A stretch of DNA of 64,000 nt. Source: Flavobacterium aquidurense (GTDB lineage: Bacteria; Bacteroidota; Bacteroidia; Flavobacteriales; Flavobacteriaceae). Each line of letters begins with the position of its first letter. Positions within the stretch are counted from its first letter, which is position 1. The stretch covers positions 124,001-188,000 of the forward strand of contig NZ_JRLF01000006.1 of NCBI RefSeq assembly GCF_001404985.1. Direction: 5' to 3'. A program made the position numbers and the translations under genes. The notes beneath the pieces were generated by a model. It saw nothing but the letters and a program-made list of their open reading frames with translations. It was not told the DNA's origin and did no database searches. Shown one piece after another: positions 17,131 through 25,684 of the stretch.

Positions 17131-18081
17131 TTACTTTTTTATCAAACCTAAATCTACTAAACGTTCGTATAAGTAATCTCCCGCAGTAATATCTTCGAAT
17201 TTCTTAGGATTTTCAGCATCAATACAGTTTTCTAAACAATCCAGGCGCATATCGCTTACAGGATGCATAAAAAACGGAATTGAATAGCGTGAAGTTCCCC
17301 ATAAATCCCTTGGTGGGTTTACTACCTGATGAATTGTTGATTTTAGTTTGTTATTGGTATGTCTTGATAACATATCTCCCACATTAATAACCAATTGATC
17401 GTCTTCTGCGATAGCGTCAATCCATTCTCCATCATGATTTTGAACTTGTAATCCTTTACCTTGTGCTCCCATTAAAAGAGTAATCAGGTTAATATCTCCG
17501 TGAGCTGCTGCACGAATTGCGTTTTCCGGCTCAGAAGTAATTGGTGGATAATGAATTGGTCTTAAAATAGAGTTTCCTTCTTTTGCATATTGATCAAAAT
17601 AAAACTCATCTAAACCTAAATGCAAAGCCAAAGCTCTTAACACATAAACACCTGTTTTTTCAAGCATTTGATATGCTTCTTTCCCCACAACATTAAAACG
17701 GGGTAATTCTTTAACTTCTACGTTTTCCGGATACTCTGAAGCATATTTGGAATCTTTGTCAACATACTGACCAAAATGCCAAAATTCTTTCAAATCTCCT
17801 TCTTTACGTCCTTTGGCATGTTCTTTTCCAAAAGATACATAGCCTCTTTGCCCGCCAATACCGGGAATTTCATAATTATGCTTAGTTTCTACTGGCAAAG
17901 CGAAAAATTTTCTAATTTCGCTATAAAGCTCGTCTACTAACTGGTCGTCTAAAAAATGACCTTTTAGGGCTACGAAGCCAATGTTTTCAAATGCACTGCC
18001 GATTTCATTTACAAATTTTTGTTTACGTTTCGGGTCGTCCGAAAGGAAATCACGTAAGTCTACACTAGGAATGTTTTGCAT
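17131..18081 (-). CDS. Isopenicillin N synthase-like Fe(II)/2-oxoglutarate dioxygenase
   Basis: 316 residues with both halves of the family: the N-terminal DIOX_N region (IPSVDLRDFL... NIGFVALKGHFL) and the C-terminal jelly-roll. The iron ligands are H194-x-D196 (AAAHGDINLITLL) and H251 (KSTIHQVVNPP), and R265 in SRYSIPFF is the usual co-substrate arginine. In this family the products include plant hormones, antibiotics and modified amino acids; no local partner reveals the substrate. It is divergent from the E1 gene at 18254, with 172 bp between. Confidence 0.9.
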   Translation of the reverse strand: MQNIPSVDLRDFLSDDPKRKQKFVNEIGSAFENIGFVALKGHFLDDQLVDELYSEIRKFFALPVETKHNYEIPGIGGQRGYVSFGKEHAKGRKEGDLKEFWHFGQYVDKDSKYASEYPENVEVKELPRFNVVGKEAYQMLEKTGVYVLRALALHLGLDEFYFDQYAKEGNSILRPIHYPPITSEPENAIRAAAHGDINLITLLMGAQGKGLQVQNHDGEWIDAIAEDDQLVINVGDMLSRHTNNKLKSTIHQVVNPPRDLWGTSRYSIPFFMHPVSDMRLDCLENCIDAENPKKFEDITAGDYLYERLVDLGLIKK

Positions 18082-18223
18082 ACTTTACATTTTTTATTGA
18101 TAGGATAAAGGACTTGTAAGACCTTTCAGTAACAAAGGTAGAGAATATTTTAGATTTGCATTTTAAAAGTTATATTAAAATTAAAAAATTATAACAAAAA
18201 TGAATAAAATTGTTATATTTTTC

Positions 18224-18231
18224 TATATTTG
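18224..18231 (+). promoter_or_regulatory. -7 element of the E1 gene
   Basis: TATATTTG fits TAnnTTTG and lies 22 bp before the start codon at 18254. No good -33 TTG at the usual spacing is seen. An inverted repeat ATAACA (18191-18196) / TGTTAT (18211-18216) just upstream could be an operator. Confidence 0.5.
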
Positions 18232-18253
18232 AAACACTAAAACAACGAACCAA

Positions 18254-20230
18254 ATGATCTTTTACAGACAAAACCTTACTGATGCACAATTATTAGATTT
18301 ATATAAAAAAATCCTTAAACCCCGTTTGATCGAAGAGAAGATGCTCATTCTGATTCGACAAGGAAAAGTTTCAAAATGGTTTTCCGGAATAGGGCAGGAA
18401 GCAATCGCAGTAGGAGTTACAGCAGTTTTAGATGAAACTGAATATGTATTACCAATGCACAGAAACTTAGGTGTTTTTACTACAAGAAATATTCCGTTGC
18501 ACCGTTTATTTTCACAATGGCAAGGAAAAGCAAATGGTTTTACAAAGGGCAGGGACAGGAGTTTTCACTTTGGAACCCAAGAATATAATATTATAGGAAT
18601 GATCTCCCATTTAGGCCCTCAATTAGGGATCGCAGACGGAATTGCCTTGGCTGATAAACTTCAAAACAATAAAAAAGTAACAGCAGTATTTACCGGAGAA
18701 GGCGCCACAAGCGAAGGAGATTTTCATGAAGCGCTTAATATTGCTGCTGTCTGGAAATTGCCTGTAATGTTTATTATAGAAAATAATGGCTATGGACTTT
18801 CGACTCCTACAAACGAACAATATCTATGCGAAAACCTTGCAGATAAAGGTATTGGATACGGAATTGAAAGCTATATCATTGACGGAAATAATATCGTTGA
18901 AATCGTTAATAAAATTACGCAGTTAAAAGAAGACATGCAAAAGGATCCGCATCCGGTTTTATTAGAGTTTAAAACATTTAGAATGCGCGGACATGAAGAA
19001 GCAAGCGGGACAAAATATGTACCACAGGAATTAATGGACGAATGGGCAGCAAAAGATCCGGTAGCAAACTATAGAAAATATTTAACTGAAAATGGCATCC
19101 TTACCACTGAATTTGACGAGCAATTGCACAACGAGATCAAACAGGAAATTGATGAAAATTTAGCCATTGCAAATGCAGAACCAGAAATTGTCCCTACTTA
19201 TAGCGGAGAATTAGATGATGTCTACAAACCATATCAACATGAAGAAGTTAACCCTTCTGAGGAAGTGAAAAATATACGTTTTATAGATTCTATCAGATAT
19301 AGTCTGGAGCAATCTATGAAACGTCACGGAAACCTCATACTAATGGGGCAGGATATTGCAGAATATGGAGGCGCTTTTAAAATCACTGATGGTTTTGTAG
19401 ACTTATTTGGAAAAGACCGCATACGTAATACACCAATTTGCGAAAGTGCCGTGGTTTCTACCGCAATGGGATTGTCTATAAATGGTTATAAAGCGATTGT
19501 AGAAATGCAGTTTGCTGATTTTGTTTCGACAGGTTTCAATCCAATCGTAAATTTATTGGCAAAATCGCATTATCGATGGGGAGAAAAGGCTGATGTTGTA
19601 GTTCGTATGCCTTGTGGCGGCGGAACTCAGGCAGGACCATTTCACTCACAGACAAACGAGGCCTGGTTTACTAAAACTCCGGGACTAAAAGTAGTTTATC
19701 CTGCTTTTCCATATGACGCAAAAGGTTTATTGAATACGTCTATAAATGATCCGAATCCGGTTTTATTTTTTGAACATAAACAATTGTATCGCAGCGTTTA
19801 TCAGGATGTTCCGGTTGATTACTATACAATTCCTTTAGGAAAAGCAGCTTTGCTGAAAGAAGGAAAATCAGTTACTATTATTGCTTTTGGAGCTACTGTA
19901 CATTGGGCTTTGGATACTTTATCTAAAAATCCTGAGATCGAAGCTGATTTAATAGATTTAAGAACCTTACAGCCTTTAGATACTGAAACTATTTTTGCTT
20001 CTGTAAAGAAAACCGGAAAGGTTATCATCTATCAGGAAGACACTTTGTTTGGTGGAATCGCAAGTGATATTTCAGCCTTAATTATGGAGGAATGTTTTGA
20101 GTATCTGGATGCTCCGGTAAAAAGGGTCGCGAGCTTAGATTCTCCAATTCCGTTTACAAAAGCATTAGAAGATCAGTTTTTACCAAAGAATCGTTTTGAA
20201 GAAGTTTTATCAGATTTATTGAAATATTGA
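18254..20230 (+). CDS. 2-oxoacid dehydrogenase E1, alpha and beta subunits fused
   Basis: 658 residues. Residues 1 to about 330 are an E1 alpha subunit with the thiamine-diphosphate motif GEGATSEGDFHEALN (148-162) ending in ENNGYGLSTP. Residues about 335-658 are an E1 beta subunit (RNTPICESAVVSTAMGLSIN, YRWGEKADVVVRMPCGGGTQ). The fused form is usual for the branched-chain/pyruvate-type E1 in Bacteroidota. It should decarboxylate a branched 2-oxoacid or pyruvate and pass the acyl group to an E2 encoded elsewhere. Branched-chain 2-oxoacid use is more likely than pyruvate but is not proven by sequence. Confidence 0.9.
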   Translation: MIFYRQNLTDAQLLDLYKKILKPRLIEEKMLILIRQGKVSKWFSGIGQEAIAVGVTAVLDETEYVLPMHRNLGVFTTRNIPLHRLFSQWQGKANGFTKGRDRSFHFGTQEYNIIGMISHLGPQLGIADGIALADKLQNNKKVTAVFTGEGATSEGDFHEALNIAAVWKLPVMFIIENNGYGLSTPTNEQYLCENLADKGIGYGIESYIIDGNNIVEIVNKITQLKEDMQKDPHPVLLEFKTFRMRGHEEASGTKYVPQELMDEWAAKDPVANYRKYLTENGILTTEFDEQLHNEIKQEIDENLAIANAEPEIVPTYSGELDDVYKPYQHEEVNPSEEVKNIRFIDSIRYSLEQSMKRHGNLILMGQDIAEYGGAFKITDGFVDLFGKDRIRNTPICESAVVSTAMGLSINGYKAIVEMQFADFVSTGFNPIVNLLAKSHYRWGEKADVVVRMPCGGGTQAGPFHSQTNEAWFTKTPGLKVVYPAFPYDAKGLLNTSINDPNPVLFFEHKQLYRSVYQDVPVDYYTIPLGKAALLKEGKSVTIIAFGATVHWALDTLSKNPEIEADLIDLRTLQPLDTETIFASVKKTGKVIIYQEDTLFGGIASDISALIMEECFEYLDAPVKRVASLDSPIPFTKALEDQFLPKNRFEEVLSDLLKY

Positions 20231-20249
20231 TCACAAATAGCAAATAGTT

Positions 20250-20278
20250 TTGCATAAAGAACATTTTTTCTATCTTTA
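20250..20278 (+). promoter_or_regulatory. Probable promoter of the DUF885 gene
   Basis: TTG at 20250-20252 and TATCTTTA at 20271-20278 (7 of 8 to TAnnTTTG) are separated by 18 bp and lie about 20 bp before the ATG at 20299. Confidence 0.5.
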
Positions 20279-20298
20279 AACCATTAAAAAATTAACTT

Positions 20299-22041
20299 AT
20301 GAAAAAACTATTTGTTTCAGTTTTTGCAATTTCATTACTTTTTTCTTGTAACAAAAGTACTAAGTCTAACGAAGATAAAGCTTTAGATGGAAAATTTGAC
20401 AAGTACAAAGATGGTTTTGTAACTTCTCTATGGAAAATTAATCCAGGTTGGGCTTCAAGCGTTGGGTATCATAAATACGATAGTATTTTGTCTATTCCGG
20501 ATGCTAACGAAGAAAAAGTTCAGCTTGATTTTGTCAATGCGCAATTGGATTCTTTAAAACAATTTGACATTGAAAATTTGTCTGATAATAACAAGACCGA
20601 TTTTCAAATGATAAAAAATCAGCTTGAAGCTACTATTTTTAGCATCAAAGAAATGAAATCATCTGAATGGAATCCTTCTGAATACAATGTATGTGGAGCA
20701 TTTGCAGAGATTTTAAATGGAAAATATGATCCTTTAGAAGTTCGTTTGCGTGCTTTTAATGTAAAAATGAATAATGTTCCGGCTTATTATGAAGCCGCTA
20801 AAAAGAACATCAAAAATCCAACTATTGAACACACTGAACTTGCAATAGCACAAAATCTTGGCGGTTCATCTGCTTTTGACACTGATTTGAATGCTGCTTT
20901 GGAACAAAGTAAATTAAGTGCTGCTGAGAAAAAAGAAATGCTGGATAAAGCAAAAATTGCAAAAAAAGCAGTTACAGATTATGCTGATTGGTTAAAAAAA
21001 TTACCAAACAAAACGCCGCGTACTTTTAGATTAGGTGCTGCATTATATGCTAAAAAATTTAATTTTGATATTCAGTCAAGCTATACTGCAGATGAAATTT
21101 TTAAAGTGGCAAACGATCACAAAAAAGATTTGCATGATAAAATGTTTGTTTTGGCTGATAAACTTTGGACTAAATACAAAGGAAACGAAGCAAAACCAAC
21201 AAACAAACTGGAATTAATCAAACAAGTAATTGATAAAATTTCATTACAACATACTACACCGGAGAAATTTCAATCTGAAATTGAGAAACAAATCCCGGAA
21301 TTAACAGCATATGTAAAAGCGAAAGATTTATTATACATAGATCCATCAAAACCACTTGTAGTACGTAAAGAACCGGCTTATATGGCTGGAGTTGCCGGAG
21401 CTTCTATTTCTGCACCCGGACCTTATGATAAAAATGCAAATACTTATTATAATGTAGGAAGTATGACAGGCTGGACAGCTGAAAATGCAGAAAGTTATTT
21501 ACGCGAATACAACGATTATATCCTTCAGATTCTGAATATTCATGAAGCAGTTCCAGGACATTATACGCAACTGGTTTACAGCAACCAATCACCAAGTATC
21601 ATTAAATCAATCTTAGGAAACGGTGCAATGGTTGAAGGTTGGGCAGTTTATGCAGAGAAAATGATGCTGGAAAGCGGTTATAAAAATTCTGACGAAATGT
21701 GGTTAATGTATTATAAATGGAATTTAAGAGCTACTTGTAATACAATCTTAGACATTAGTGTTCATACAAAAAATATGTCTAAAGAAGCTGCTATCGATTT
21801 ATTGACCAAAGAAGCTTTCCAGCAACAAGCTGAAGCTGATGGAAAATGGAAACGTGTTACTTTATCTCAAGTACAATTATGTTCCTATTTTACAGGATAT
21901 ACTGAAATTTATAACCTGAGAGAAGAACTTAAAAAGAAAGAAGGAGATAAATTCAACCTTAAAAAATTCCATGAGAAATTCTTAAGTTTTGGTAGCGCTC
22001 CGGTAAAATACATCAAAGAATTGATGTTGTCGAAAGAGTAA
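20299..22041 (+). CDS. DUF885 family lipoprotein, putative metallo-hydrolase
   Basis: 580 residues with a lipoprotein signal (AISLLFSC, Cys17). The DUF885 signature HEAVPGH is at 415-421, followed by GAMVEGWAVYAEKMMLE with the second conserved glutamate. The fold is related to M3/M32-type helical metallopeptidases, so zinc-dependent peptidase activity at the outer or inner membrane surface is likely but unproven. It follows the E1 gene by 68 bp with its own promoter and ends at a strong terminator. Confidence 0.9.
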   Translation: MKKLFVSVFAISLLFSCNKSTKSNEDKALDGKFDKYKDGFVTSLWKINPGWASSVGYHKYDSILSIPDANEEKVQLDFVNAQLDSLKQFDIENLSDNNKTDFQMIKNQLEATIFSIKEMKSSEWNPSEYNVCGAFAEILNGKYDPLEVRLRAFNVKMNNVPAYYEAAKKNIKNPTIEHTELAIAQNLGGSSAFDTDLNAALEQSKLSAAEKKEMLDKAKIAKKAVTDYADWLKKLPNKTPRTFRLGAALYAKKFNFDIQSSYTADEIFKVANDHKKDLHDKMFVLADKLWTKYKGNEAKPTNKLELIKQVIDKISLQHTTPEKFQSEIEKQIPELTAYVKAKDLLYIDPSKPLVVRKEPAYMAGVAGASISAPGPYDKNANTYYNVGSMTGWTAENAESYLREYNDYILQILNIHEAVPGHYTQLVYSNQSPSIIKSILGNGAMVEGWAVYAEKMMLESGYKNSDEMWLMYYKWNLRATCNTILDISVHTKNMSKEAAIDLLTKEAFQQQAEADGKWKRVTLSQVQLCSYFTGYTEIYNLREELKKKEGDKFNLKKFHEKFLSFGSAPVKYIKELMLSKE

Positions 22042-22061
22042 TTTTTTACAGCTATTTCAAT

Positions 22062-22108
22062 AAAAAAGGTTTGACGAAAGTAATTCTCGTCAAACCTTTT
22101 TTTTTATT
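22062..22108 (+). terminator. Strong intrinsic terminator of the DUF885 gene
   Basis: A 13-bp perfect stem AAAGGTTTGACGA (22065-22077) / TCGTCAAACCTTT (22087-22099) with a 9-nt loop and a long T-run after it. Confidence 0.92.
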
Positions 22109-22165
22109 TATAGTGTCTTGTCCTGAATATTAAAGATAAATAAAACAGAAAGCTCAGACACAATC

Positions 22166-22267
22166 TTGTCATTTCGAGGAACGAGAAATCTTCGTGAGTA
22201 ACTCTACAAAGTTAAGACTATCGTTGCGGAATTTCTTGTGGAGATTTCTCGTTCCTCGAAATGACAA
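22166..22267. repeat. REP-like long inverted repeat, GTCATTTCGA family
   Basis: Arm TTGTCATTTCGAGGAACGAG (continuing AAATCT) at 22166-22191 is repeated as its exact complement at 22242-22267: a perfect 26-bp inverted repeat around 50 nt. Related copies are at 29734-29817 and a half copy at 33324-33367. It fills part of the 321-bp gap between the DUF885 gene and the dehydrogenase gene. Confidence 0.85.
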
Positions 22268-22299
22268 ACGGTGTGGATATTTTTTTCACGAATATTATA

Positions 22300-22349
22300 A
22301 AATCCGTTTTTATCCGCGTCATGCTTTAGCAATCCGTTTAATCCGCGTT
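22300..22349 (-). repeat. Short intergenic repeat, ACGCGGAT family
   Basis: Read on the minus strand, ACGCGGATTAAACGGATT, then GCTAAAGC, then ACGCGGATAAAAACGGATTT. The copy at 54038-54090 has the same pieces in the same order, so the two are one dispersed element. Confidence 0.7.
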
Positions 22350-22362
22350 CAATTAAACAACA

Positions 22363-23334
22363 TTAAACCATAACCACCAATCGTTTACCATCCGGAACTT
22401 CTGCATTCCACATTTTTTCAATATCAGCTAAAGGAATAGTTTCAATATTGACTTTCAATTTGTTTTGAGCGGCAAGAAGAAACATTTCCGGAAGAATTTC
22501 TAAAAACAATAGTTTTACTTCATCTTTAGTCCAGCTTCCTAAACCTGAACCTGATAATTGCAAATCTACACTTCTTAATATTGCGGCAGATAATTGTATA
22601 GAATCACCAGATATAGCGCCAATAGAAACATATCGAACAGGATGCGTAAAATTTCCTTTTCCTTTTAAAAAGGAGAAAATTAATTCTGCCGAATGTCCCC
22701 ATAAATAATCCAGAATTATATCAATAGGCGTATTTTGCTGAATTACTTTCAATTGAGCAATAATAGCTTCATCTTCATGTTTAAGAGAAATAATTTCATC
22801 AGCACCTAATTCCAGTAAACTTTGAAGTGTTTTTTCGTTTCTTCCGGTAACAATTATCTTCTTTGCACCGTAATGTTTTGCAATCTGAATTGCCATTTGA
22901 CCCGTAAAACCAGTAGCTCCGTTAATCAAAACTGTTTCTCCTGATTGTATTTTAGCCCTAAAACGTAACGCCATCGCTGAACCAGCTACGGCATTTGGCA
23001 TTGATGCTGCAATTTCATCACTAATTCCTTCAGGTAAAGGAACCATTCTGCTTTTTTCTACAATCGCTTTTTCGGCAATTGTACCGCTGAGTCCACGAGC
23101 ATAAACCCTTGTTCCGTTTTCAAGAAAACCTATTGCGTCACTGCCAATTACAATTCCGTTTTGATTCTCATGACCAGAAGAATAGTGATCACCGCTTACA
23201 ATTCCTTTATCCAGATTTGTAATCGCCACTGCTTTTACTGAAATTAAAACTTCATTTTCGTTTTGGATAATCGGATCTGCGAATTCTCCATATTTTGGCA
23301 ATTCGCCTTTTTTATAAACAACTACTGCTTTCAT
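22363..23334 (-). CDS. Zinc-type alcohol dehydrogenase-like oxidoreductase (MDR superfamily)
   Basis: 323 residues. The N-terminal GroES-like domain (GSDAIGFLENGTRVYARG) is followed by the nucleotide-binding domain with NGATGFTGQMAIQIAKHYGA, where AxxGxxG suggests NADPH. The catalytic-zinc cysteine and histidine set of true alcohol dehydrogenases is absent, so it is of the quinone oxidoreductase or enoyl reductase type. It lies directly downstream of the Crp/Fnr gene, with a palindrome placed like an activator site before its promoter. Confidence 0.85.
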   Translation of the reverse strand: MKAVVVYKKGELPKYGEFADPIIQNENEVLISVKAVAITNLDKGIVSGDHYSSGHENQNGIVIGSDAIGFLENGTRVYARGLSGTIAEKAIVEKSRMVPLPEGISDEIAASMPNAVAGSAMALRFRAKIQSGETVLINGATGFTGQMAIQIAKHYGAKKIIVTGRNEKTLQSLLELGADEIISLKHEDEAIIAQLKVIQQNTPIDIILDYLWGHSAELIFSFLKGKGNFTHPVRYVSIGAISGDSIQLSAAILRSVDLQLSGSGLGSWTKDEVKLLFLEILPEMFLLAAQNKLKVNIETIPLADIEKMWNAEVPDGKRLVVMV

Positions 23335-23354
23335 AATTATTATATTTTATGAAG

Positions 23355-23399
23355 CAAAATTAGAGCGTCATTTATGGCTGCACGATAACATTTGTTATC
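23355..23399 (-). promoter_or_regulatory. Putative Crp/Fnr-type operator and -7 element of the dehydrogenase gene
   Basis: TAATTTTG on the minus strand (23355-23362) fits TAnnTTTG and lies about 20 bp before the start codon. A perfect inverted repeat GATAACA-TT-TGTTATC sits at 23384-23399, centred near -42 from the expected transcript start, the usual place for a class II activator site. The neighbouring Crp/Fnr protein is the natural candidate. Confidence 0.5.
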
Positions 23400-23413
23400 A
23401 AATAAAATAATAA

Positions 23414-23467
23414 ACCATATAAGTTATATAAGTTAATTTAAGTTTTGCTTATAATTTCTTATATGGT
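23414..23467. repeat. ACCATATAAG repeat element
   Basis: ACCATATAAGTTATATAAG starts at 23414 and the complement CTTATATGGT closes the element at 23458-23467. Similar sequences are at 25057-25072 and 38557-38575, so it is a dispersed short repeat. Here it lies between the Crp/Fnr stop and the dehydrogenase promoter. Confidence 0.6.
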
Positions 23468-23476
23468 AAAATTTGA

Positions 23477-24052
23477 CTATTTGCTATGTATTAATTTGCT
23501 TTTTATACGGCTTAAATGAACGGTTGTTACGCCAAGATAAGAAGCTATATAATGTTGCGGAACACGCTGAATTATTTGAGGTCTTTCTTTAATTAAATTA
23601 AGATAACGCTGAGTAGGAGAGTCTTTTATAAAAGAAACAAAATATTTCATATAATCAAATGTGCGCTGAAAAAGCATATCAATTAAACGATCTCGCAACT
23701 CTGGAATTTCTTTAATTTCTTCCAAAATTTTATCCAGGTCGTTTTTGTGAATCCACCATAAAACAGAAGATTCAATAGTTTCAACCACAACGGGACTCGG
23801 CATTTTTTTTATAAAACTTTCGATAGAAGCAACACTTTGATTTTCGAAAAAGAATTGAGTTGTCAAATCTTTTCCATTATTATTAAACCAAACCCTGATG
23901 CATCCTTTTTCAATTATAAAAAGCTTTTTCGAAATTTCACCTTCTTCTAAAAGAGTTGTCTTTGCTGGAACTTCAATGCGACTGAAAAGGTTCGTATATT
24001 GAATCCATTTTTCATCAGATAATGGGAATTTATTTCGGAATTGGTTAAACAT
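23477..24052 (-). CDS. Crp/Fnr family transcription regulator
   Basis: 191 residues. The cNMP-binding jelly-roll is visible (LLEEGEISKKLFIIEKGCIR, VWFNNNGKDLTTQFFFENQS), followed by a C-terminal winged helix (QHYIASYLGVTTVHLSRIKS). The arginine-rich cyclic nucleotide pocket of E. coli CRP is not obvious, and no FNR-type cysteine cluster is seen, so the ligand is unknown. The start lies 13 bp after the frameshifted membrane gene, which suggests one transcript continuing into the dehydrogenase region. Confidence 0.9.
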   Translation of the reverse strand: MFNQFRNKFPLSDEKWIQYTNLFSRIEVPAKTTLLEEGEISKKLFIIEKGCIRVWFNNNGKDLTTQFFFENQSVASIESFIKKMPSPVVVETIESSVLWWIHKNDLDKILEEIKEIPELRDRLIDMLFQRTFDYMKYFVSFIKDSPTQRYLNLIKERPQIIQRVPQHYIASYLGVTTVHLSRIKSKLIHSK

Positions 24053-24065
24053 AAATCCTTAATTT

Positions 24066-24573
24066 TTATTTCTGTTTATCAATAAATCTCGCAATTCGAA
24101 AACTGTTCATCATTAATAAATAACCCATGATAATTTTAAAAAAGTAAAAAATAATCCAACCAGATTTTGAATAATCTTTGAAAAGAATTTTCTGCTGGAA
24201 AAAGACAAAAAATTCCTTAAATATAATTGGAATATTCTGGATAAACATAAATCCTCCTATCATAATTACAGCTATTGAAATTATCTTATTTTGACTAGAA
24301 TTTAATTCTATTGTATCATTTTCAAAACCTTTGTCAAGCCTAAATTTATCGATGATCCAATTAGCTTTGAAAAGAAAAAATCTTGAGATTAAATAAAAGA
24401 TTAAAAGAACGATAAAGACACTAAAAATAAGGATCATTAAATTTTTTGTATCTCCATTTTCATATAAAAAAATAAATTGATGAAATCCATTCAGGGATTA
24501 TTGTAATAGTTTGAGAAATTAAAATTAATCCCAATATTTTAATTAAGATTATCCAAAAGGTTCTAATCGACAT
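24066..24573 (-). pseudogene. Conserved membrane protein, frameshifted
   Basis: A frame from the ATG at 24571-24573 (MSIRTFWIILIKILGLILIS, PEWISSIYFF) stops after 38 codons. A second frame, with its first usable ATG at 24437, continues with 123 residues (MILIFSVFIVLLIFYLISRF, IIDKFRLDKGFENDTIELN, IMIGGFMFIQNIP, SGWIIFYFFKIIMGYLLMMN). Removing one base from the run of seven A at 24466-24472 joins both into a single ~168-residue, four-helix protein of a layout I recall from Flavobacterium. The function is unknown. The downstream part could be translated alone from 24437. Confidence 0.7.
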
Positions 24574-24582
24574 TTACTATAT

Positions 24583-24984
24583 TTATTTAGTTTCCAACTC
24601 AAACAATTGTACCTGGCTTTTCAAGCGTTCAACCAGCAAATTCATCATTCTTTTATTTAAGCTAGAGGAATTCTGGATATAAGTATCATATTCTTCAATT
24701 GTAAAAAGCGCCATGATAATTCCTTTTAGAGAATTTCGAAACTTAATATCTTTTTGAATGGAATTTTCTATGGTTTGAAGTTTTTTTTCGATCGTATAGG
24801 AGTAAAAATCAGCTTTGTTCTTATTGACGTAGTTGATAAAAACCGCTATAAACAAATCATTTTGAAGTTTTAGAATAGGTCTAATTGTCTGATTTTGAAA
24901 CAACTCATCTGGTGAAGATTGAGCACTTACAGTTCCTAAAGTTTCGCCTCTGAATTCTCTTAAAAAAGCATCTCTATCTTCCAT
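24583..24984 (-). CDS. Conserved helical protein of unknown function
   Basis: 133 residues, soluble and mostly helical. It contains TPDELFQN-like and PILKLQNDLFIAVFINYVNK segments, then KDIKFRNSLKGIIMALFTIE and a final helix NKRMMNLLVERLKSQVQLFE. I recall similar Bacteroidota proteins that are sometimes named glyoxalase without clear support; no VOC motif is visible here. It is the first gene of the group running into the frameshifted membrane gene (9 bp gap) and the Crp/Fnr gene. Confidence 0.7.
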   Translation of the reverse strand: MEDRDAFLREFRGETLGTVSAQSSPDELFQNQTIRPILKLQNDLFIAVFINYVNKNKADFYSYTIEKKLQTIENSIQKDIKFRNSLKGIIMALFTIEEYDTYIQNSSSLNKRMMNLLVERLKSQVQLFELETK

Positions 24985-25168
24985 GTTTTTTCTTTAAATT
25001 TAGAAAAAATTCCAATGCAAAAAATAATTTTACACATAAGTTATATATTAAATTTCACCATATAAGTTATATCAGCTATTATAAATTTGAATCATTTAAC
25101 TAAATAAAATAAACCTACCATTTTAAATGAGCTTACATCACTTATAATGTAAAGAGAAAATCCTTCCT

Positions 25169-25600
25169 ATGAATATAAAATCTTCATTATTTACAATTTT
25201 AATCGTAATCATACTAGTTTCCTGCAATTCTAAAGATAAAAAAAGCGAGTACAAACATATTGTATATCACGCTGTAAATGGCAAGGACACTGCAATTTTA
25301 GCGATAAATATTAATGATAAACGCTTTTTCGGACGCTACGAAAGATCTTATTATCAACAAGGTAAAGATTCCGGAGATGTAAGAGGAGATATAAAAGGAG
25401 ATACTTTACGAGGTGATTTTCATTATATATCAAACGGTGGAAGCTGGAAAAGAGTACCGCTTGCTTTATTAAAAAAAGAAAATAAACTATTTTTAGGAAG
25501 TGGTGTAATAGGCATATACTTTAATCTTCCATGTTTTATGCCCGGAACACCAATAGAATATGATAATTCGAAATTTATTTTTGAAGAAATTAAAAAATAG
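25169..25600 (+). CDS. Small lipoprotein of unknown function
   Basis: 143 residues with a lipoprotein signal (VIILVSC, Cys19). The mature part has the beta-strand pattern of small barrel-like proteins (INDKRFFGRYERSYYQQGKD, SGDVRGDIKGDTLRGDFHYI), similar in style to other Bacteroidota lipoproteins with MliC or lipocalin-like folds. No family is certain. Its stop codon overlaps the left arm of the long hairpin at 25599. Confidence 0.65.
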   Translation: MNIKSSLFTILIVIILVSCNSKDKKSEYKHIVYHAVNGKDTAILAININDKRFFGRYERSYYQQGKDSGDVRGDIKGDTLRGDFHYISNGGSWKRVPLALLKKENKLFLGSGVIGIYFNLPCFMPGTPIEYDNSKFIFEEIKK

Positions 25601-25684
25601 TTTTCAGTCTCAGTTCTCAGTCTCAGTTTTCAGTCACAGTATAACTGAAAACTGAGACTGCCACTGAGACTGAGACTGAAAACT
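25599..25684. terminator. Long nested bidirectional terminator hairpin
   Basis: Outer arms AGTTTTCAGTCTCAGT (25599-25614) and its complement (25669-25684) and inner arms CAGTCTCAGTTTTCAGT (25618-25634) and its complement (25644-25660) make one long hairpin with a 9-nt loop. It fills the whole gap between two convergent genes and each end overlaps a TAG stop codon. Confidence 0.85.
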
